DNA of 64,000 nt, taken from contig NZ_BMNC01000001.1 of assembly GCF_014646255.1 (NCBI RefSeq), positions 375,366 through 439,365 of the forward strand. Direction: 5' to 3'. The stretch is from Lentzea pudingi. Lineage in GTDB: Bacteria; Actinomycetota; Actinomycetes; Mycobacteriales; Pseudonocardiaceae. A program made the position numbers and the translations under genes. A model generated the notes under the pieces. The model was not told the DNA's origin. It saw only the letters and a program-made list of their open reading frames with translations, and did no database searches. Shown here in pieces: positions 15,027 through 24,150 of the stretch (its first letter is position 1; each line of letters opens with the position of its first letter).

Positions 15027-16298
15027 TCACGCGCGGGGTGCGACCCGGGACTCGTAGGGCTTCGGCTGGTACCAGGGGTTGTAGAAGCAGCCGGTGCCGT
15101 ACTTCCTGTCGTGGCTCGGGCAGGCGTACGAGATCAGGAACGGGTTCGACCGCACGCCGAACTTCTCCCAGGCCGCCAGGGACTGCATGGCCGCGGCGTA
15201 CTCCGAGTCGCTGAACGCGCTGTGCGTGGCCTCGGTCGTGAAGGTCTGCACGAGGTTGTACCAGCGGCCGGCCTTCCTCACGGTGTCGCGGTAGGCCGAC
15301 TCGTGCTCGACGAACGCGGTCGGGTCGCCGATCGCGTGGACCGACAGGACCGGGATGTCGATCTTGCCGGTGAGGTCGCTGTCGTGGGCCAGTTCGGCGC
15401 GGGCGGCCGGGTCGGCCGCGAAGCGTTCCACGCCGGCGTTCAGAGCGGCGTCGTCGTGCGAGCCCTGGTAGACCACGCCCGTGTTGCTCCACGGGTTCCG
15501 GTCGCCCAGGCGGTTGTGCACGATGTCGCGGAACGTGAACGTCGCGAAGTTCAGGTGCGAGTTCAGGGTCTCCTCGGGGATCTTCGTGACGGTGAGGACG
15601 TCGGTGAGCTTCCGCTGCTGTTCAGGCGTGCGACTTCCTGCCACGCCAAGGCATTCCTCGATCCGGCTGCGCAGGCCGGCGGTCGTCATCGTGGAGCCGG
15701 GACGCAGGCCCTGCCACAGCGGGTACTGCGCCTCGGACGGCCGCGGGTGGTTGCCGCAGTAGTACTGGTAGACGACGCGCAGGTCGACGCGGTAGTCGTA
15801 GCCGCGCGATCCGCCTGCCATCACACCGCTCGTCAGAAGCGCCGCGTCGTAACCCTTGTACAGCTCTATGGTCTTCGCCGCGACGTTGCCGCCCCACGAC
15901 TGGCCGTGGAGGTAGACCTTCGCGGGCTTGAGCATGCCGACGACCATCCTGCGCAGGTTGTCGGTGTCCTCGGCGGCCATCCGCGTGCCGTAGCCGCCGC
16001 GCCGGTACGAGGTACCCGCCCACGCGTAGCCCTCCTTGACCATTACCGACCAGCGGTTCAGGTCGTCGCGCGTGCGCTCCGGCGTCGGGTCGCCGAGGTC
16101 GGGGCCGCCGTGCGAGTGCACGACGAGCGTCTTGTTCCACTTCTTCGGCACGGCGATCGTGTAGTACGCGCCGTTGGGGTCCCGGCCCTCGTAACAGGTC
16201 GTGCCGGCGGGGACGTTCTCCGGGCACGGTGCGGTCGGGGGCAGGTGCACCGGCGACGTGAGACTCGCGGTCAGCGCGAATGCCAGTAGAACGTTCAT
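15027..16298 (-). CDS. Secreted alpha/beta hydrolase
   Basis: The 423-residue protein has a signal peptide of about 16-20 residues and an alpha/beta-hydrolase fold. The nucleophile elbow is GQSWGG (Ser134), the oxyanion segment is HSHGGPDL, a likely acid lies in SVHAIGDPTAFVEHES, and the catalytic His is in TEATHSAFSD. Cysteines near both ends (CPENVPAGTTC, CPSHDRKYGTGC) suggest disulfides. Esterase or peptidase activity on an unknown extracellular substrate is likely. No operon partner is apparent. Confidence 0.85.
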   Translation of the reverse strand: MNVLLAFALTASLTSPVHLPPTAPCPENVPAGTTCYEGRDPNGAYYTIAVPKKWNKTLVVHSHGGPDLGDPTPERTRDDLNRWSVMVKEGYAWAGTSYRRGGYGTRMAAEDTDNLRRMVVGMLKPAKVYLHGQSWGGNVAAKTIELYKGYDAALLTSGVMAGGSRGYDYRVDLRVVYQYYCGNHPRPSEAQYPLWQGLRPGSTMTTAGLRSRIEECLGVAGSRTPEQQRKLTDVLTVTKIPEETLNSHLNFATFTFRDIVHNRLGDRNPWSNTGVVYQGSHDDAALNAGVERFAADPAARAELAHDSDLTGKIDIPVLSVHAIGDPTAFVEHESAYRDTVRKAGRWYNLVQTFTTEATHSAFSDSEYAAAMQSLAAWEKFGVRSNPFLISYACPSHDRKYGTGCFYNPWYQPKPYESRVAPRA

Positions 16299-16377
16299 GG
16301 CGGAATCGTCGGCGCAGCTCGAAAGGTGGTCCAGCTCACTAGCGCAAACTTGGGATTTACCTGACGTTACGAGCGAG

Positions 16378-17211
16378 TCACGCGCGGCGGAAACGGGCGC
16401 TGTTGAGCACGTGGCGCGCCCACGCGTGGTCGGCAGGGTCGTCGTGCACGCACGTCACGACGAGCATCTCGCCGAACCGTGCCACGTGGCCGTGGAACTC
16501 GTGCTGGCCCGACGCGGCAACGAGCCACAGGGCGTGCCGCAGCTCGACGCCGTCGCGCACGAGGAACTTCTGGTCCGGCGGCACGTCCGGGGCGCCCTCC
16601 AGCGCCAGCTCCAGGAACCGCTCCGCCGGGGTGCCCTGGAGGCGGCGGACGTCGACGAACACCGCGCGGCCCGGTCCCGCGAACCGCAGGCCCTCCTCCA
16701 GCACGTACGGGGTGAGGCCCGCGGTGCGTTCGATGCTCCACCGGCCGGGCAGCTTCTGCTGGATCGAGACCGGCAGCTCGACCAGGTAGCCGCTGAGCAC
16801 CTCGTCGCGGTCCCAGGTGGTGCCGAGCAACGGGTGCCGGACGTATTCGGGCAGGTCGCCGGGCTCGTGGACCTCGGCGGCCACCTCCGCGCCGCGCAGG
16901 CCGTCCCACGGTTTGAGGTCGTGGGAGAACGTGCCGGTGAACGAGAGCGAGGCGTAGCCGGGGCCGTCCCACACGTCGGCCGCATGGCGCGCGGCCTCGG
17001 GGGAGACCCGCATCCAGGCGCCGAACCACAGCTCCAGGTCCCCGGTCAGGTCGACCGGCAGCACGCAGCGGACGTAGCCGGCGTCCTCGGTCAGCAGGAC
17101 GTTGCCACCGGCCTCGAACGACGGGTCGCGCACGCCGGGAGGCGGGCCGAGGTCCAGGTCGATCGCGCCCGCGTCGTCGATCTCGGTGCCACAGCACTCG
17201 CAGGCCGTCAC
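16378..17211 (-). CDS. DUF2199 domain protein, copy A
   Basis: The 277-residue protein starts at GTG 17211, inside the stop of the upstream paralogue (GTGA). N-terminal CECCGTEI is a possible metal knuckle, followed by the DUF2199 pattern YVRCVLPVDLTGDLELWFGAWMRVSP, FSHDLKPWDGL and HPLLGTTWDRDEV. A C-terminal domain ends FVDVRR...HARHVLNSARF and is shared with the paralogue. The function of the family is unknown. A longer start at 17250 would run into the neighbour. Confidence 0.8.
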   Translation of the reverse strand: MTACECCGTEIDDAGAIDLDLGPPPGVRDPSFEAGGNVLLTEDAGYVRCVLPVDLTGDLELWFGAWMRVSPEAARHAADVWDGPGYASLSFTGTFSHDLKPWDGLRGAEVAAEVHEPGDLPEYVRHPLLGTTWDRDEVLSGYLVELPVSIQQKLPGRWSIERTAGLTPYVLEEGLRFAGPGRAVFVDVRRLQGTPAERFLELALEGAPDVPPDQKFLVRDGVELRHALWLVAASGQHEFHGHVARFGEMLVVTCVHDDPADHAWARHVLNSARFRRA

Positions 17212-18062
17212 CCGATGTACCGGACGCTGTTGAGCACGTGCTGCGCCCACGCCCTGTCGGCCGGGTAGCGGTGCACGCAGCGCACGGAGATCATCGTGCC
17301 GGGACGGACGACGTGCGCGTGGAACACCTGTTCCTCATGGCCGTCGATCACCTCGCTGAGCCAGAACGCGTGACGCAGCTCCGGGCCCTCGTGCGAGACG
17401 GAGTGCTCGGCGCTCGCCGGGTAGCCGTCGAGGACCGCGCCCAGGAAGTCGCTCACGCTGCCGCCGGTGAGGTCGGCGTAGACGTCGAGCGCGACCCGGC
17501 GGTCCGGGCTCGTGAACCGGACGGTGCGGCCGTCGACGGTGCAGCGCATGCCCTCGGTGCGTTCGATGGTCCAGACCTCGCCGAGGGTCTCGCGGACGGG
17601 TATGGGCAACGGGTGCCGGATGCGGCACAGCACCTCGTCGCGGTCCCACTCCCGTTCGAGCAACGGGTGCGAGGTGAAGTAGGGCAGCTCGTCGATGTTG
17701 AGCACTGCGGCCTCGACAGCCACTCCCAGTACGTCCCACGGCTTGATCGCGTTCGCGAACCTGCCCGAGATCCGCAGGTTCGCGTACTCGCTGTCGTTGT
17801 CCCACACGGCGTGGGCGTACATCGCGTCCACCTTGCTGATCTGCGTCCACGCGCCGAACACGAGCTCGGTTCCGCCGGTCAGCCGAACCGGCAGCAGGCA
17901 ACGGATGTAGGAGTCACCGCCCGGTCCGACGAGCAGCCCGCCGGTGGGCGCGCCGAGTTGCTCGCCGGGCACCCCGAGCAGTTGCTCCGGACGGTTCAAC
18001 CTGTAGTCGATGCGGTCCGTAGAGGTGATCTCGGCTCCGCAGCATCCGCATTGGACGGTCAT
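17208..18062 (-). CDS. DUF2199 domain protein, copy B
   Basis: The 284-residue protein is a tandem paralogue of copy A: CGCCGAEI knuckle, YIRCLLPVRLTGGTELVFGAWTQIS, FANAIKPWDVLG, HPLLEREWDRDEV and the C-terminal ADRAWAQHVLNSVRYIG. Sequence identity is moderate by eye, so the duplication is old. It is translationally coupled to copy A and lies 9 nt upstream (in plus coordinates) of the DUF779 stop. Cytoplasmic; role unknown. Confidence 0.82.
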   Translation of the reverse strand: MTVQCGCCGAEITSTDRIDYRLNRPEQLLGVPGEQLGAPTGGLLVGPGGDSYIRCLLPVRLTGGTELVFGAWTQISKVDAMYAHAVWDNDSEYANLRISGRFANAIKPWDVLGVAVEAAVLNIDELPYFTSHPLLEREWDRDEVLCRIRHPLPIPVRETLGEVWTIERTEGMRCTVDGRTVRFTSPDRRVALDVYADLTGGSVSDFLGAVLDGYPASAEHSVSHEGPELRHAFWLSEVIDGHEEQVFHAHVVRPGTMISVRCVHRYPADRAWAQHVLNSVRYIG

Positions 18063-18071
18063 GCGCAGATG

Positions 18072-18422
18072 CTAGAGCTCCTCGTCGCTCAGCAGTCGAG
18101 AGCGCACCAGAAAACGTATTCCAAGTGGTGCCTCCAGCGAGAAACCGCTCCCACGGCCGGGCACGACGTCGATCGTCAGGTGCGTGTGGCTCCAGTACTC
18201 GAACTGAGACGCGGACATCCACACAGGAATGACGAACTCGTCGACCGCGAGATCACCGAGGTGCACGTCGGACCCGCCGGTGCGGAACTCCCCGGCCAGG
18301 TAGCACATCGGGGCCGAGCCGTCGCAGCAGCCGCCGGACTGGTGGAACATCAGGTCGCCGTGCTCGGCCCTGAGGCCGCGGAGCACGTCCGCGGCCTCAG
18401 GGGTCAGTGCGACGCGGGGCAT
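18072..18422 (-). CDS. DUF779 domain protein
   Basis: The 116-residue protein has the DUF779 pattern: LRGLRAEHGDLMFHQSGGCCDGSAPMCY, then GEFRTGGSDVHLG and YWSHTHLTIDVVPGRGSGFSLE. The conserved Cys and His residues could bind a metal. DUF779 genes very often follow aldehyde dehydrogenase genes, and here the ATG overlaps the dehydrogenase stop by one base (TGATG). Its role in aldehyde metabolism is inferred from that linkage. Confidence 0.9.
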   Translation of the reverse strand: MPRVALTPEAADVLRGLRAEHGDLMFHQSGGCCDGSAPMCYLAGEFRTGGSDVHLGDLAVDEFVIPVWMSASQFEYWSHTHLTIDVVPGRGSGFSLEAPLGIRFLVRSRLLSDEEL

Positions 18423-19945
18423 CAGAAGAAGCCCTGGGCGTTCTGGGAGTAGCTGACGAGCAGGTTCTTTGTCTGCTGGTAGTGGTCGAGCATCATGCGG
18501 TGGTTCTCGCGGCCGATGCCGGACTGCTTGTAGCCGCCGAACGCCGCGTGCGCCGGGTAGGCGTGGTAGTTGTTCACCCACACGCGGCCCGCCTGGATGT
18601 CACGGCCCGCGCGGTAGGCGACGGAACCGTCACGCGACCACACGCCCGCGCCGAGGCCGTACAACGTGTCGTTGGCGGTCTTCATGGCGTCGTCGTAGTC
18701 GGCGAACCGGGTGACCGAGACGACCGGGCCGAAGATCTCCTCCTGGAAGATCCGCATCTTGTTGTCGCCCTCGAAGATCGTCGGCGTCACGTAGTAGCCG
18801 CCGGACAGCTCGCCGCCGAGGTCCGCGCGCTCGCCGCCGGTCAGGATCCGGGCGCCCTCCTGCTTGCCGATGTCGATGTACGACAGGATCTTCTCGAGCT
18901 GGTCGTTGGACGCCTGCGCGCCGATCATGGTCTCGGTGTCGAGCGGGTGACCCTGCTTGATCGCGCGGGTCCGCTCGACGGCGTCGCCCATGAAGCTGTC
19001 GTAGATGTCGCTCTGGACCAGCGCCCGCGACGGACAGGTGCAGACCTCGCCCTGGTTCAGCGCGAACATCGCGAAACCCTCGAGAGCCTTGTCGTAGAAC
19101 GAGTCCCGCTGCGAGGCCACGTCGCCGAAGAACACGTTCGGCGACTTGCCGCCGAGCTCCAGCGTGACGGGGATGATGTTCTCGCTGGCGTACTGCATGA
19201 TCAACCGGCCGGTGGTCGTCTCGCCGGTGAACGCCACCTTCGCGACGCGGCGCGAGGACGCGAGCGGCTTGCCCGCCTCCACGCCGAACCCGTTGACGAT
19301 GTTCAGCACACCCGGCGGGAGCAGGTCCGCGATCAGCTCGTTCAGGACGTGGATCGACGCTGGCGTCTGCTCGGCGGGCTTGAGCACGACCGCGTTGCCC
19401 GCGGCCAGGGCGGGCGCGAGCTTCCAGACCGCCATCAGGATCGGGAAGTTCCACGGGATGATCTGCGCGACGACGCCGAGCGGTTCGTGCAGGTGGTAGG
19501 CGACGAGGTCCTCGTCGATCTGCGAGATGCCGCCCTCCTGGGCGCGGATGGCGCCCGCGAAGTAGCGGAAGTGGTCGATCGCGAGCGGCAGGTCGGCCGC
19601 CAGGGTCTCGCGGACCGCCTTGCCGTTGTCCCACGTCTCCGCGACCGCGAGCATCTCGAGGTTCGCCTCGACGCGGTCGGCGATCTTGTTGAGGATGTTG
19701 GCGCGCTCGGCCACCGAAGTCTTGCCCCACGCACGGGCGGCGCCGTGGGCCGCGTCCAATGCGCGTTCGACGTCCTCGGCGGTGCCGCGGGCGATCTCGG
19801 TGAAGTCCTCCCCGGTCACCGGGGTGGGGTTGGCGAAGTACTGGCCCCTGGCGGGCGGCACGTACTCGCCTCCGATGAAGTGGTCGTACCGGTCGCGAAA
19901 AGTGACCACGCTGTCCGGTTGTCCTGGAGCCGCGTACCTCGCCAT
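18422..19945 (-). CDS. NAD-dependent aldehyde dehydrogenase (acetaldehyde type)
   Basis: The 507-residue protein is a full-length [27 protein letters not shown], the NAD loop FTGETTTG, general base [11 protein letters not shown] and nucleophile GEVCTCPSR, ending [11 protein letters not shown]. It resembles the acetaldehyde dehydrogenases (ExaC/AldB-like) used in ethanol and acetoin catabolism. ATG 19945 has GGGAGG 8-9 nt upstream. It is transcribed with DUF779 and divergent from a GAF regulator, a standard arrangement for this enzyme. Confidence 0.94.
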   Translation of the reverse strand: MARYAAPGQPDSVVTFRDRYDHFIGGEYVPPARGQYFANPTPVTGEDFTEIARGTAEDVERALDAAHGAARAWGKTSVAERANILNKIADRVEANLEMLAVAETWDNGKAVRETLAADLPLAIDHFRYFAGAIRAQEGGISQIDEDLVAYHLHEPLGVVAQIIPWNFPILMAVWKLAPALAAGNAVVLKPAEQTPASIHVLNELIADLLPPGVLNIVNGFGVEAGKPLASSRRVAKVAFTGETTTGRLIMQYASENIIPVTLELGGKSPNVFFGDVASQRDSFYDKALEGFAMFALNQGEVCTCPSRALVQSDIYDSFMGDAVERTRAIKQGHPLDTETMIGAQASNDQLEKILSYIDIGKQEGARILTGGERADLGGELSGGYYVTPTIFEGDNKMRIFQEEIFGPVVSVTRFADYDDAMKTANDTLYGLGAGVWSRDGSVAYRAGRDIQAGRVWVNNYHAYPAHAAFGGYKQSGIGRENHRMMLDHYQQTKNLLVSYSQNAQGFF

Positions 19946-19993
19946 GGACCCTGCCTCCCGCGTCGTTGCGAACAGGCGGCGAACGTAGGACCG

Positions 19994-20014
19994 GCAACGT
20001 TTCACGCACGTTGC
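19994..20014. promoter_or_regulatory. Inverted repeat in the aldehyde dehydrogenase/GAF-regulator promoter
   Basis: GCAACGT (19994-20000), 7-nt spacer, ACGTTGC (20008-20014), perfectly paired, in the 128-bp divergent region. Likely bound by the GAF regulator. Binding is inferred from position. Confidence 0.65.
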
Positions 20015-20073
20015 ATCCGATCGGAGCAGTGGCAGGCTTGCAGCCGCGGCACAGCGACCTGCATCCTGGACCG

Positions 20074-21198
20074 ATGGACCCAGTCGAGCTGGGTGCCGCG
20101 CGTCCGGTGATCTTCGAGTCGTGGCGGCGCTCCCTTGCCGCGCACATCGACCCGGACCGGCACGAGGCCCCGGTGGTCTACGCGCGCGACGAGGTCGCCG
20201 ACCTGCGGGGAGCGCACCCGCTGGCCGCGACCGTCCCGCTGCTCACGGACACGCTGTCGATGGACGACACGATCATGATCGTCACCGACACCCGCGGCCA
20301 CATCCTCTGGTGCGAGGGCGACAACCAGACCCGGCACCGCGCCGAACGCGTCCACCTCACCGAGGGGTCGCGCTGGAGCGAGGACGTCATCGGCACGAAC
20401 GCGATGGGCACCGCGCTGGTGACCGGCCGGCCCGTCACCGTCCACTCGCGCGAACACCTCGTGCGCACCTACCACGGCTGGACGTGCGCGGCGAGCCCGA
20501 TCCACGACCCCCACACGGGGGTGCTGCTGGGGGTCGTCGACGTCAGCGGGCCGCTCAGGACGATGCACCCGGCCGTCGCGCAGCTCGTGTCCGCGGCCGC
20601 CCGGCTCGCCACGCACCACCTGCGGCAGTTCGCGCCGCGCCGGCACGTGCTGTCGCTGAACTTCCTCGGCGGGCTGCACGCCGACCTCGACGGACGGCCG
20701 CTGGCGCTGACGTTGCGCAACGCGGAGGTCCTGACGGCGCTCGCCCTGCACCCCAAGGGACTCACGGCGGAACAACTCGCGTTGTTGCTCTATGGTGAAC
20801 GTGGGAACCCGACCACGGTCCGCGCGGAGCTGCACAGGCTGCGTGCGCAGCTCGGTGGTGTCCTGTTGACGAGGCCGTACCGGCTCGATGCCGTGGTGCG
20901 CGGCGACTTCCTGGACGTGCGGACGGCTCTGCGGTCCGGCGACGCGGGCAGGGCGACCCGGCACTACGGCGGTGACCTGCTACCCCGTTCGGACGCGCCG
21001 GTGGTTCGCGAGGAGCGGGCCGACCTCGCCGCCGCGGTGCGCAAAGGCGTGCTGGAACGGGGAGATCTCGACGCGCTGCTGTCGTTCGCGGACAGCGGTG
21101 AGGACGCCGAGGTGCTCGAACGCCTGCACCTGCTGCTCCCGGACGCCGATCCTCGTCACGCTCTCGTCTCCTCGCGCCTGCGAAGGGCGCTGGAATAG
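20074..21198 (+). CDS. GAF-domain regulator with SARP-like winged helix (AcoR-like sensor)
   Basis: The 374-residue protein has an AcoR-type sensory half: [11 protein letters not shown], then GAF with [46 protein letters not shown] and GVVDVSGPL. The AAA+ sigma-54 domain of AcoR is absent. Instead residues about 200-290 read as an OmpR/SARP-like winged helix ([35 protein letters not shown]), followed by a helical tail. It probably activates the divergent aldehyde dehydrogenase-DUF779 operon in response to an aldehyde or alcohol. ATG 20074 follows a weak TGGA. Confidence 0.85.
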   Translation: MDPVELGAARPVIFESWRRSLAAHIDPDRHEAPVVYARDEVADLRGAHPLAATVPLLTDTLSMDDTIMIVTDTRGHILWCEGDNQTRHRAERVHLTEGSRWSEDVIGTNAMGTALVTGRPVTVHSREHLVRTYHGWTCAASPIHDPHTGVLLGVVDVSGPLRTMHPAVAQLVSAAARLATHHLRQFAPRRHVLSLNFLGGLHADLDGRPLALTLRNAEVLTALALHPKGLTAEQLALLLYGERGNPTTVRAELHRLRAQLGGVLLTRPYRLDAVVRGDFLDVRTALRSGDAGRATRHYGGDLLPRSDAPVVREERADLAAAVRKGVLERGDLDALLSFADSGEDAEVLERLHLLLPDADPRHALVSSRLRRALE

Positions 21199-21223
21199 GC
21201 TTTCCCGCAAGGGGAGGGCAAAA

Positions 21224-21964
21224 GTGAAGCAGTGCATCAACTGCATGACCCGGTTGCCGCGCAAGGACGTCACCGAGGTCGCGTGGTGTGCTTTGTGCGA
21301 GCCGTGCCTGCAGGTCGTGGCGGACCAGATGAAACTGGTGCACGACGGAGGGTCCGTGCAGATCCAGCAGTGCGGGTGGTGCGGCCTCGCGCGCTCGTGC
21401 GGTGCCGGCGCGCGCACGAGATGTCTGGTGTGCCTGGACGACAGGTCCGTGCCGGACCCGGCCGTGCAGGGGATCGCGCACCGGCTGGAGCTCGACGGCA
21501 CCTGGCGGGAGAACTCGGAGTTCCTCGCCGCGACGACCGTGAAGGTGCGGCTGGCCAAGTACTTCCGGCCCGGCTGGACCGTGCTCGCGACCGACGTGCA
21601 CGGGCTGCCGTGGACCGGGTACCGGTGGCTGACCAGGTCGCACGGCACATGGGGCCGCGACGACGAGACGGGGGAGGTGCGGCAGCTCAAGCGAGTGCGC
21701 GGTGAGACGACCCTGCTCTACCTCGTGCGGTACGGGCAGGTGCTCCAGTTCGGGCGAGGCGGCGAAGACCGGGTCGGCGCGCACGTCGCGCAGGGCGCGG
21801 TGCCGATCCTGGTGCTTTCCGCGCCGGGCGAGCGGGTCGTCGTTGCGCGCGACAAGCTCAAGCGCGCGCATCGCAGCGAGATGGTGTCGCAGCGGACGCC
21901 GGTGGACCTGTTCGCCGTGCTGCCGGACGGAGAGGACGTCACCGATCGGTTCTCCCGGAGTTGA
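21224..21964 (+). CDS. Cysteine-rich protein of unknown function
   Basis: The 246-residue protein has ten cysteines in its first 70 residues, in pairs and triplets: C4-x2-C7, C22-x2-C25-x2-C28, C50-x2-C53, C59 and C67-x2-C70, consistent with two zinc ribbons or an Fe-S site. The rest is a mixed alpha/beta region I do not recognise, with WTVLATDVHGLPWTGYRWL. GTG 21224 has GGGGAGGG upstream. It lies 25 nt after the GAF regulator and before a PfkB kinase on the same strand. Function not assigned. Confidence 0.72.
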   Translation: MKQCINCMTRLPRKDVTEVAWCALCEPCLQVVADQMKLVHDGGSVQIQQCGWCGLARSCGAGARTRCLVCLDDRSVPDPAVQGIAHRLELDGTWRENSEFLAATTVKVRLAKYFRPGWTVLATDVHGLPWTGYRWLTRSHGTWGRDDETGEVRQLKRVRGETTLLYLVRYGQVLQFGRGGEDRVGAHVAQGAVPILVLSAPGERVVVARDKLKRAHRSEMVSQRTPVDLFAVLPDGEDVTDRFSRS

Positions 21965-21983
21965 TCCTGGGTAGCCCACTGCC

Positions 21984-22841
21984 GTGGACGAAGTCGTGGT
22001 GGTGGGACAGATCGCTCGGGACCTGGTGCTGGTCGTCGACGAGGTGCCGGGTCCCGGAGGCACGGCGGCCGTGCGGGAACGCCGGGAGGTGCTGGGCGGG
22101 AAGGGCGCGAACATCGCGTCCGGCCTGGCCCAGCTGGGCGCGCCGGTCGCGCTGGTCGGTGTGGTCGGGGACGACGACGTGGGCGCACGGCTGATCGCGC
22201 GGGCCGGGGCGGACGGCATCGCCACCCGTTCCGTGGTCGTGCGGCCGGACTGTCCGACCGGGTTGATCGTCGACGTCGTGGCGGACGGCTGGCGGTACCT
22301 GGAGGACCTCCCGGACGGAGTGCTGCTGCGCGAGGACGACCTGCCGCTCGACGTCATCGCGCGGGCGGGCGCCGTGGTCGTGCAGCTCCAGCAACCGCCC
22401 AAGGTGGCCTTGCGGGCCGCCCGGACGGCCACCGGGAGGGTCGTGCTCGACGGTGCGCCCGAACGGCTGCGAGACGAACTGCTGGCGTGCGCGGACGTCG
22501 TGCGCGCCGATCACCAGGAGGCCGAGCTGCTGACCGGCCGCGAGATCAAGACCGCGGACGACGCCGTGGCCGCCGCGCGCGAGCTGATGCCGAAGGAACT
22601 CGTCGCGTTCGCCGTGGACGGTGTGGGCAACGTGTTCGTGTGGGACTCCGGTGAGCTGGTGGTGCCCCTGGGCGACGTCGAGGTGGTCGACACGACCGGC
22701 GGCGGGGACGCGTTCGTCGCGGCCCTGACGTTCGCTCTCACGCGGGGGGATGGTCCGGAGAAGGCGGCGAAGCTCGCCGTCGAGGCCTCCGCTGCCGCGG
22801 TGTCGCACGCAGGGGGCCGCACGAAGCTCACTGGACGCTGA
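21984..22841 (+). CDS. PfkB-family carbohydrate kinase (ribokinase-like)
   Basis: The 285-residue protein has the first PfkB signature GGKGANIASGLAQLG and the second DTTGGGDAFVAAL (catalytic Asp in GGGD), plus GDDDVGARL. Length is typical of ribokinase-like enzymes. It phosphorylates a sugar or nucleoside hydroxyl with ATP; the substrate-binding residues do not identify which. GTG 21984 lies 19 nt after the Cys-rich protein stop. No sugar transporter is nearby. Confidence 0.9.
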   Translation: MDEVVVVGQIARDLVLVVDEVPGPGGTAAVRERREVLGGKGANIASGLAQLGAPVALVGVVGDDDVGARLIARAGADGIATRSVVVRPDCPTGLIVDVVADGWRYLEDLPDGVLLREDDLPLDVIARAGAVVVQLQQPPKVALRAARTATGRVVLDGAPERLRDELLACADVVRADHQEAELLTGREIKTADDAVAAARELMPKELVAFAVDGVGNVFVWDSGELVVPLGDVEVVDTTGGGDAFVAALTFALTRGDGPEKAAKLAVEASAAAVSHAGGRTKLTGR

Positions 22842-22886
22842 TCAGTCGCGTTATCGTTGACAGGTCCGGTGAGGGGAGGGGTCCGC

Positions 22887-23624
22887 GTGCGAATACTCGC
22901 TGTCGTGCTGTTGATGCTGCTCACGGCCTCGCCCGCGCAGGCGGCGACGGGCACGTACGTCCGGCTCGGCCATTTCTCGAAGGACCAGGCGCGCGTCGAC
23001 GCCGTGCTCGACGGCGTCAAGCTCGGCACCCTCGACTACGCCGACCTCTGGGACTACCGCCGCGTCGAGCCGGGCGAGCACGTCGTCGAGTTCCGGATGT
23101 CGGAGCCGGGGAGTCCGCTGCTGAGGTCGGTGACGGTGCGGGCGGCCGCCGGGCAGGCGTACACGGTCGTCGACATCGCGTCCTCGATGAAGGTGCTGGA
23201 CGACGACATCAGCCAGCCGCCGAACGGCCAGGCGCGGATCCGGGTGATCAACGCCGGTGACGCGGACACTGACTTGCAGCGGGGCAGCACGATGGTGCAC
23301 CGCGGGGTCCAGCCCACCTCCACGACCGGCTACGTGCTGGTGCAGCCCGGTGCGGACGCCCTGGAGGTGCTGCAGCGCGGCAAGGAGTCGACCACGCTGG
23401 ACGCCCCGCTCGAAGCCGGTGGCGTCTACTCGCTGCTGGTCAACGCCCGGCGCATCGAGCTGCGGACCGACGCCAAGGGTTCCGAGGTCGTGCCGAGCGG
23501 CGGTCAGGAGACCGGGTTCGGCGGCATGGCGGGCGGCTGGGACTGGCTCACCGCGCTGGTCATCATGCTGATCGTGGGGGTCGCGATGTACTCGGTGCGC
23601 GGCCGGTTGTTCCGGTTCGGCTGA
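22887..23624 (+). CDS. Exported DUF4397 domain protein with C-terminal anchor
   Basis: The 245-residue protein starts at GTG 22887, with GAGGGGAGGGG just upstream. It has a signal peptide ending near AQA-A, DUF4397 beta repeats (GTYVRLGHFS, GQARIRVINAG), a linker PSGGQETGFGGMAGG, a transmembrane helix (LTALVIMLIVGVAMYSV) and a basic tail. It is a surface protein anchored by its C-terminal helix. The next gene, 1 nt away, is a class F sortase. DUF4397-sortase pairs recur in actinobacteria. Confidence 0.86.
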   Translation: MRILAVVLLMLLTASPAQAATGTYVRLGHFSKDQARVDAVLDGVKLGTLDYADLWDYRRVEPGEHVVEFRMSEPGSPLLRSVTVRAAAGQAYTVVDIASSMKVLDDDISQPPNGQARIRVINAGDADTDLQRGSTMVHRGVQPTSTTGYVLVQPGADALEVLQRGKESTTLDAPLEAGGVYSLLVNARRIELRTDAKGSEVVPSGGQETGFGGMAGGWDWLTALVIMLIVGVAMYSVRGRLFRFG

Positions 23625-23625
23625 C

Positions 23626-24150
23626 ATGGCCAAGGGCAAGCTGCTGATGGGGGTGGCGGTCCTCGTCACGCTGATCTACGTGGTCAAGGGGCCCGGCGCG
23701 GACGAGGCGCCGGAGCCGGTGACGGTGCTGATCCCGTCGATCGGCGTCGACACCACGCTCGAAGCGCTGAAGGTCGACTCGGCCGGGGCGCTCGAACCGC
23801 CGACGCGTTCGGACAAGGCCGGGTGGTACGCCAAGGGGGTCGCGCCGGGGGACGCCGGTCCGGCCGTGATCGCCGGGCACGTCGACTCGAAGACCGGGCC
23901 CGGCGTGTTCTTCCGGCTGCCCGAGCTGCGGCCCGGCGCCGAGGTGCTGGTCGAGCGCGAGGACGGCAGCAAGCTGACGTTCGTCGTGAACAGCACCCGG
24001 ACGACGGAGAAGTCCGCGTTTCCGACGGCCCTGGTCTACGGGCCGACGCCGCTGTCCGAGCTGCGGCTCGTGACGTGCGGCGGCGGCTTCGACCGGGTCG
24101 CGGGCAGCTACGAGAACAACGTCATCGTGGAAGCGGTGCTGAAAGTCTGA
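23626..24150 (+). CDS. Class F sortase
   Basis: The 174-residue membrane-anchored enzyme has an N-terminal helix (LLMGVAVLVTLIYVV) and a small sortase barrel with catalytic His85 in AGHVDS, Cys151 in LVTCGG and Arg157. Class F sortases are transpeptidases of actinobacterial surface proteins, with poorly known substrates. The upstream DUF4397 protein has no clear LPXTG-type motif. The tail overlaps the convergent ABC ATPase gene by 29 nt. Confidence 0.9.
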   Translation: MAKGKLLMGVAVLVTLIYVVKGPGADEAPEPVTVLIPSIGVDTTLEALKVDSAGALEPPTRSDKAGWYAKGVAPGDAGPAVIAGHVDSKTGPGVFFRLPELRPGAEVLVEREDGSKLTFVVNSTRTTEKSAFPTALVYGPTPLSELRLVTCGGGFDRVAGSYENNVIVEAVLKV

